Source: Argyresthia goedartella
Taxonomy: Eukaryota > Arthropoda > Insecta > Lepidoptera > Argyresthiidae
NCBI GenBank assembly: GCA_949825045.1
Contig: OX463816.1
Location: 11,837,579-11,901,578, forward strand
DNA length: 64,000 nt
Direction of reading: 5' to 3'
Both the position numbers and the translations under genes were made by a program. Positions 57,728 to 64,000 of this stretch are shown in pieces (position 1 is the first letter of the stretch; each line of letters begins with the position of its first letter). The notes under the pieces were generated by a model. That model did not search any database and was not told the DNA's origin. It saw nothing but the letters and a program-made list of their open reading frames with translations.

Positions 57728-58648
57728 TGTGTCTACAGGCCACCGAGGGATGAAAAAGGCCATGGCATTTTCGAAATATTTGAGAAAATTATGGAGGAAG
57801 ACCTCATTAAACTTTGTAATAATAGAAAAAAGTTAATTATTTGTGGCGATCTTAATGTAGATCTGCTTGTAGATACAACACTGAAGCGGCGATTAATAAC
57901 TCTGTTCAAATCATTTAATTTATGTCATGTATTTCTAGAGCCGACTAGAATTACACTTACCAGCCAAACTTGCTTAGATAACGTTTTTTGTGACTGTGCG
58001 TTCACAAGTAAAAGTGTAATTAACTGCTTACCCTCCGATCACAGTGGTCAAACAGTTTCATTCCCAATTACTATTAAGGATAAGACTGGTCCATCATTTT
58101 ATAGGCCTATTACATCCCATAGACTAGAGACATATACGAAAAACTTAGATATAAATTTGCCAGTACCGGATTTTAATGAACAGAACCCAAACAAAATCTA
58201 CTCAGACTTCTTCAACATTATTCAGACAGAATTCAATAAAGTTTTCAAATTAAAGAAAGTCAGTGACTACAACGGTAAATCTAAATTTAATGACTGGGCA
58301 ACGTTTGGAATTCGTAAAAGTAGAGTTATCTTGTATGACCTTTATGATCAAAAAACCTATAACTGATCGAAAATTTCATGACTATGTTAAAAAATATTCC
58401 AAAACTTTCAAGTTGGTTTGTAGAACTGCAAAAACTTTACACATTAATAGAAAAATTAAAAATTCAAATAATAGAATGAAAACAGTTTGGCAAATAATAA
58501 ACCGCGAAACTGGCAAAGTTATACCAAGGGACAGTGATTTCTGCCTAAAGATAGGTGATGATGTTGTTAAATCCAATGCTAATGTTGCTCGAGCTTTTGA
58601 AACATTCTTCACCAATGTACCCGTACTCAGAACGGACCGTCTAAATTA
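57728..58648 (+). pseudogene. nLTR-A ORF2 endonuclease part with 2-bp deletion (unit 4)
   Basis: Same deletion and TGA (58364-58366) as unit 2, and the same frame across the unit junction to 58736. Confidence 0.85.
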
Positions 58649-59587
58649 CTGCGAATTGCGTGTTAGCTTGGCAATATATAGTGAAATTAAGATACAAAAC
58701 AAACAATGGATAATAAACCTAGCGAGAACAACATGACATTGTCACTTTAATGATCATTTAGTGACGAATTTTTCGTGAATGATTTATTTCCGTAATAATG
58801 TTTATTTCTTGTGTTTTAAGAAGAAATAAGAGTTGTAATAAGACTTACAAGTGATATGTTACACCGCCGTTCTTGGAGTTTACACTACCGCTTCTATTTT
58901 TGCACGTAAGTATTGCACAGGTCGGCATTTTCGAATAGCAGCGGAAATGAATTCGTCACTGCGGTCGCCCGGCGACTACTGAGAATTTTTAATTACAAGA
59001 CAATCGGGGTTAGATTTGTTCGCACGTGCCATGCCCCTCAACCTATCTCTCGATATCTGTGACTGTGAACCAATTCAAGGTTATTGACCGCGCCCGGCAA
59101 CAGCGAGCGATGACCTTGCTCAGCTGTTTAACGGCGATTATTGGCGAGCTTCCTTTGTCTTAAAATTGTAGTTTTAGGAAAATTCACCACTATCAGACAC
59201 TTGGCACAGGCACAGTTTTAAAGCTAAGAAAGAAACTAAGAAGCACCAGCGAATGATATAAGTCTTACATTTAGTGCAAGCGTTTGGGCAATTTTATGAA
59301 TAGTAAATACAGAGAGCGAAACAGAAGGCACTCGAAATCCTACACTTTGTAATAAGTCGGCAACATTATTTACAATTTTATATAAAGTTCAGGCATCTGC
59401 CACCTTGCGACGTATCTCAAGTGAAGGTATATTATAACGTGAGGAGCGCATTTTATAATTGTCGAAGGCATGATTTAAGAAACTTATTCTGATTTTTTTC
59501 AATTCTTTCGATATAAGTACACCTTACGTATTATCTTTATTAGGTAACGGTTGTGTTTGATGAAGACCATATTAATACAATTCTGAG

Positions 59588-61815
59588 GTGAGAATTTTAC
59601 AAGGATTAGAATCCATATCGTACGAAGATCACCTTCAAGCTAAGAATATTCTTAAGGAATTTAAAATCATTTCCTCTGAAGAGAAAGGTTTAGGGAGGAC
59701 CCATCTGCTTACCTATACTATCGACACGGGTGAAGCGAGACCCATAAAACAGCGCTATTACATGATATCTCCTTCTAAACTTGCTGAGTTGAACAGGCAG
59801 CAGGAACCAAGTAGCAGCCCATGGAATAATCCGGTAACTATGATGGCACCTAAAGCAGATGGTTCCCTACGATTCTGCCTAGACAGCAGGAAATTGAATG
59901 AGGTGTCGAAACACGATCCTTACCCTTTACCCTTAATTAACCAGATACTTGACCAACTCGGAAATGCCAAATTTTTATCATCGTTGAAAGCTGCTTTTAA
60001 GTCTAACGACTTAAAATCAGCTTTTTGGCAAATAGGTTAATTCACAGTCATCCAAGGAGAAGACCACCTTTACAGTTCCTGCTCGTGGCTTATTACATTT
60101 CAAAGTCATGTGCTTCGGCTTAACTTACGCGCCGGCGACTCAGCAACGTCTGATGGACATCCTATTTGGTCCGGAGTAAAGTGATCGTATCTTTATTTAC
60201 CTAGATGACATCATAATAGTTTCCGAGTCATTCATTGAGCATCTTACCTTAATTACGTACAGTACTGGAACGTCTTACCTTACTATAAATTAATCAAAAT
60301 GTAACTTCTTTCGTAGGCAACTTAAATATTTAGGCTTCGTGGTGGATGAATACTGTTTAAGCACAGATCCCGACAAAGACAAAGCAATCATCGACTTCCA
60401 TATACCGAAATCTCGGAAAGATATCAAACGTTTTCTTGGCACCGCATCCTACTACCGTCATTAAGTATTAAGTATAGTATTAAGAACTTCAGTAACATAG
60501 CAGGGCCTCTTAACCATCGGGTTACCGTCTTTCTCCTTATAACTTCGTAGTCGAGCACCGTCGTGGTTCGGAAAATGTCGTGCCGGACGCCTTATCAAGA
60601 GCAGTCCCGGTACAGTTAATCGATAGCAGCACCATTGCGGATGCGTCGTACTTAAATATATATAAGAAATGTGAGGCCAAACCAGGGTCGGTGACTAATT
60701 TTCAATCAAAAGACGGTCGCCTATATCGGTGTACAAATTTTTTAAATATTTTAATATCCGAATTCGAATGGAAGGAGGTGATCCCTATGGAATTCCGCGA
60801 TGAGATAATGCACACTAATGATTCGGTTCCTACAACAGCCCATCTAGCTACGGAAAAGGCTTATAAAAGGCTGAAACTCCGCTACTTCTGACTAGGCATG
60901 TACCAAGATGTTGTTCGGTTGGTCGCTAATTGTACTGCGTGTGCAGCGTATAAGCACAGTCAACACCCGACCCCCGGTTTCATGGGAAGCGCAAAGCTTT
61001 GCTGTCGTCTGTTTCAATGCCTAAGTCTAGACTTAGTCGGACCCTTACCACCTTCAAGACAATTAAATACGTGCCTGTTGGTGGTCGTTTGTTGCTTTAA
61101 CAAGTAGTGTATGCTGTTTCCAATGCGCCGCGCAACCGGAAAAGTGATTTTTCAGAGATTGGAAAACCATATATTTATGGTCCACGGCTTTCCGCAAACT
61201 ATCATTGCGAACAATACATCTTATTTTAGTGGTGGTGACGTTCAGAAGTTATTTGCCAGTTATGGTCCCCAAGTACACACCGTAGAACAGTATAATAAAA
61301 CTGTTATGACGGCGATCTCTACTTTCATCGCAGCAGATCATCGTACGTGGGATATAAACATTTTAAGGAATCAGTTCGCACCAAATACCTCTGTAAACGA
61401 GTCTATCTCGTTCACTTCACTCCTATTAGTTCACGGACGTGAAGCGGTTCCTGATGGTACTATATACAATGACGCTGAAGCGGTAGAAAAGATCGTCTTC
61501 GCTTCTAGGAGCTATTACTTTGATAATAAAAAAGTGCTAAAAGAAACTTATCCAACCGTGAGAGAGTTATCGCAGAAAGCTCACGATCGTAACATTAAGT
61601 ATTACAATGAGAAGCGACGTGACTTAGAATAATTTAATGTAGGTAATGAAGTGTGGAAACGAATATACAAGCAGAGCAATGCTGGGATATATTTTGCTGC
61701 AAAGCTGGGCCCTAAATATGAAAAGTGCTGCGTGACACGGAAGGTGTCCCGCCTGGTATACGTACTGGAGGATGAAAATGGGATTGGGGGAAGCGATTGG
61801 GAAAATGGCACATAA
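59588..61815 (+). pseudogene. Gypsy-type pol remnant (unit 5)
   Basis: Same frames and stops as the unit 3 copy at a distance of 21,322 bp. Confidence 0.85.
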
Positions 61816-62914
61816 AAGACTGCAAGCCAGTTTCTGCTAACGCTACCTAATATTACACTTTCACTTAATTAACACATAAACCCCGGGCCATAAGGTAAAT
61901 TTTAGATCATCTAGTAACCTCAATTGATGCCAAGGTACTGCAGGACGTGTGGTTCTGGGCTGGGGGTCCCCGTCAGTGTTCAGCTGTACCTTAGTTAAGG
62001 GATTCACCTGATTTTATTGTTGTTGTTGTAGTGTACTCAGCTTAAGGGCAAGCTGGAATTTTCCTCTATCAGTTTACTCCTTCGTAAAATTCACCTGGTT
62101 GAGGGGGTGTGTCATGCATAATTTTCAGGCGTGAAATAACGCCTCAGTGATTCATAACTTATTGAATTCCTCGTTAACACATTATGTTGGTATTTTATAA
62201 TCTATGGTCACTTCAACTTCCCGTTTCTTTCAACTTTCGTTCTCCTCGTCGATCGGTGGCGGTTGGCAACATCGTGTAGTGGGATTGAGCTGACATCGAT
62301 TTCGTAAAGTGATCACCGGTTCCTTTTTGGAATAAGCCGTCGTACTCACTGCTTCGTATTTTATTATTTACTGAAGAAGAACCTACCACATCTTCTTCCC
62401 TTCGACCGGCAGTCCCCGTAGTTGTTCCTACATAACCTACGTAATACGCATAAACAATAACCTATGGGGCTCTAATCACTGCAACACCTTTGTTGAATAC
62501 CAGCGGAGTGCGCTGAGGAACCCTTGTGCCACGGATCTTTCGGCGTTCCGGAGTCGACATTGGTTACAGCATACTGTAAGTAAGGCCATTTTCCTCCAGT
62601 AGGAGGTGCTTTGTACGGGTAGTAATAGGCCGCGCCAGTTCGTCCAGCGAGGTGTCAACGTTCTAGCGTAGCCGCGCGCCCCTGGCAGCTCTGCTCGACC
62701 ACACCCGTAGCTAAGTAACCTAACACTCTGCAAAGAATAAAACTAATAGCGTCATCGACCAAAACCACAACGCAACTCTGAATTTATTTAGTAAATTTAA
62801 ATAGTTTTAACTTCAGTTTAAATAAAGTGTACAGGTAACTTTGTAGTTAAATTTCTTTCTAGCTAGTTAGGAAAAAAAAAGTATACTAATAGAAACATAG
62901 TTAGAAAATAGGAA

Positions 62915-63653
62915 ACAAATCACACAAATAGATAGAATAAATATAAAAACTCTAATGGAACAAAATATTTATGAAAAAAAAAAACAAAAACTGCGCCAGA
63001 AAGAAAGAAAGAAACAAGGAAGCGTAATGGGGCCATTACTCTTTCTTATTTTCATAAATGACCTTCCGAGTGTGGTAGAACACCCAATGGTACTGTTTAC
63101 TGATGATAGCACAGTTATTATAGCTTGTAACGATCAGATGAATTTGAAACGACATAAGTAATTCCTTATCTGACATTGCTGACTGCTTAAACCATTATAA
63201 ATGATTAATTAATCTTGACAAAACTAAAGTTATGACATTTCAACAACAAATAAAGACCCAGAGTATGGAAATAAAATATTTAGGTAAGGAAATAGAGCTG
63301 GTAACTGTTACGAAGTTCTTAGGATTGTACATTGACGATTAACTTAAATGGAATACCCAAATTTAAAGTATTTGTTATAAACTTTATAAATTCGCAGCCT
63401 TATACAATTCATCAAAAAAGTAGGTATCGGAAGACTCGGTAACAGTAGCCTTAATGGGCATCTATCTTAAGATTTGGAGTTATATTTTGGGGAAACGGAT
63501 CCGGAAAGGAGAAGGTATTGATATCACAAAAAACTGCGCCAGAGCCATATGTGTACTTCGTCGCACAGATAGCTGCAAGCCCCATTTTAAAAGAATCTAA
63601 CATTTCCGGCATTATATATTTATGAAGTTGTGGTATTTGTAAAAGCGAATCTA
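62915..63653 (+). pseudogene. nLTR-D reverse transcriptase remnant (unit 5)
   Basis: As unit 3, including the 68-codon frame (62955-63161). Confidence 0.75.
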
Positions 63654-63722
63654 GAACTATATAACAAATTCACAAGTACACGCTACTAAAATAAAATATT
63701 TATATTTATATTATTTATTGTT

Positions 63723-64000
63723 TGTGTCTACAGGCCACCGAGGGATGAAAAAGGCCATGGCATTTTCGAAATATTTGAGAAAATTATGGAGGAAGACCTC
63801 ATTAAACTTTGTAATAATAGAAAAAAGTTAATTATTTGTGGCGATCTTAATGTAGATCTGCTTGTAGATACAACACTGAAGCGGCGATTAATAACTCTGT
63901 TCAAATCACTTAATTTATGTCATGTATTTCTAGAGCCGACTAGAATTACACTTACCAGCCAAACTTGCTTAGATAACGTTTTTTGTGACTGTGCGTTCAC
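63723..64000 (+). pseudogene. nLTR-A ORF2 start (unit 5), cut by window end
   Basis: CVYRPPRDEKG then ATG at 63786, reading into ICGDLNVDLLVD and CLDNVFCDCAF at the window end. Whether it continues as unit 3 (full nLTR-A, then PGS1) or into another junction cannot be seen. Confidence 0.85.

Larger units (their letters stand above)
54933..58652 (+). repeat. tandem composite unit 4 (left-truncated)
   Basis: Starts in the Gypsy integrase region at TAATTGTACTGCG, equivalent to 33611 of unit 2. It carries the unit 2 variants TGTGCC, CATTTAAT and the 2-bp deletion. Every landmark is exactly 21,322 bp from its unit 2 counterpart. Confidence 0.95.
58653..64000 (+). repeat. tandem composite unit 5 (runs off the window)
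   Basis: Matches unit 3 at the diagnostic sites (GAAATTAAGA, ACAGAGAGCG, GATGCG, TGTACC, A-run of 11, CACTTAAT). The window ends inside the nLTR-A endonuclease. Confidence 0.95.

Overview
This window is eukaryotic and almost certainly lepidopteran (moth or butterfly). Five exons of one host gene show clean GT/AG introns. Nearly everything else is transposable-element (TE) sequence: Jockey/CR1-type and RTE-type non-LTR retrotransposons, a BEL/Pao LTR element, decayed Gypsy, piggyBac, a mariner-like DD37D element, tRNA-derived SINEs, and the 'GGGTTCCGTACC...' interspersed repeat common in Lepidoptera. No prokaryotic operon, CRISPR array or rRNA gene is visible. Family names nLTR-A to nLTR-E are labels made here for related non-LTR copies.

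Layout. 1-2.3 kb: SINE pieces and a decayed non-LTR endonuclease. 2.35-4.41 kb: a possible pogo-type transposase tail with a mariner-like DD37D element against its end. 4.4-5.75 kb: AT-rich, no gene. 5.75-6.15 kb: a modular GGGGATG-type repeat. 6.16-17.94 kb: a BEL/Pao element inserted in an nLTR-A copy; its 5' LTR-gag half is also present in reverse, forming a fold-back with arms of about 2 kb. 17.9-20.2 kb: nested nLTR-A and nLTR-C pieces. 20.2-22.2 kb: an internally deleted piggyBac. 22.2-25.8 kb: non-LTR fragments carrying three non-autonomous insertions: the lepidopteran repeat, a 925-bp TTAA-flanked element and a 1,324-bp element with an 8-bp target duplication.

25.3-43.3 kb: three head-to-tail copies of a composite unit of about 5,995 bp. 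Each holds the right end of the 1,324-bp element, a dead Gypsy pol, a dead non-LTR reverse transcriptase and the first third of the nLTR-A ORF2. The third copy runs into the rest of nLTR-A, which has a single premature stop. 46.25-52.92 kb: the first five coding exons of PGS1, the mitochondrial phosphatidylglycerophosphate synthase. Its intron 3 holds nLTR-C, a SINE, an RTE fragment and a possible THAP-domain exon. 54.93-64 kb: a second array, inside PGS1 intron 5, that is collinear with 33,611-42,678 at a constant offset of 21,322 bp with no net indel over 9 kb.

The main result is structural. Either a block of about 21 kb, including the 5' part of PGS1, has recently begun a tandem duplication, or the assembly has collapsed or repeated here. 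The only gene with a cellular role is PGS1, which acts in cardiolipin synthesis. The TEs are not a working system: every autonomous-type ORF has stops, frameshifts, truncations or deletions, except the 5'-truncated nLTR-B reverse transcriptase, which is open but partial.
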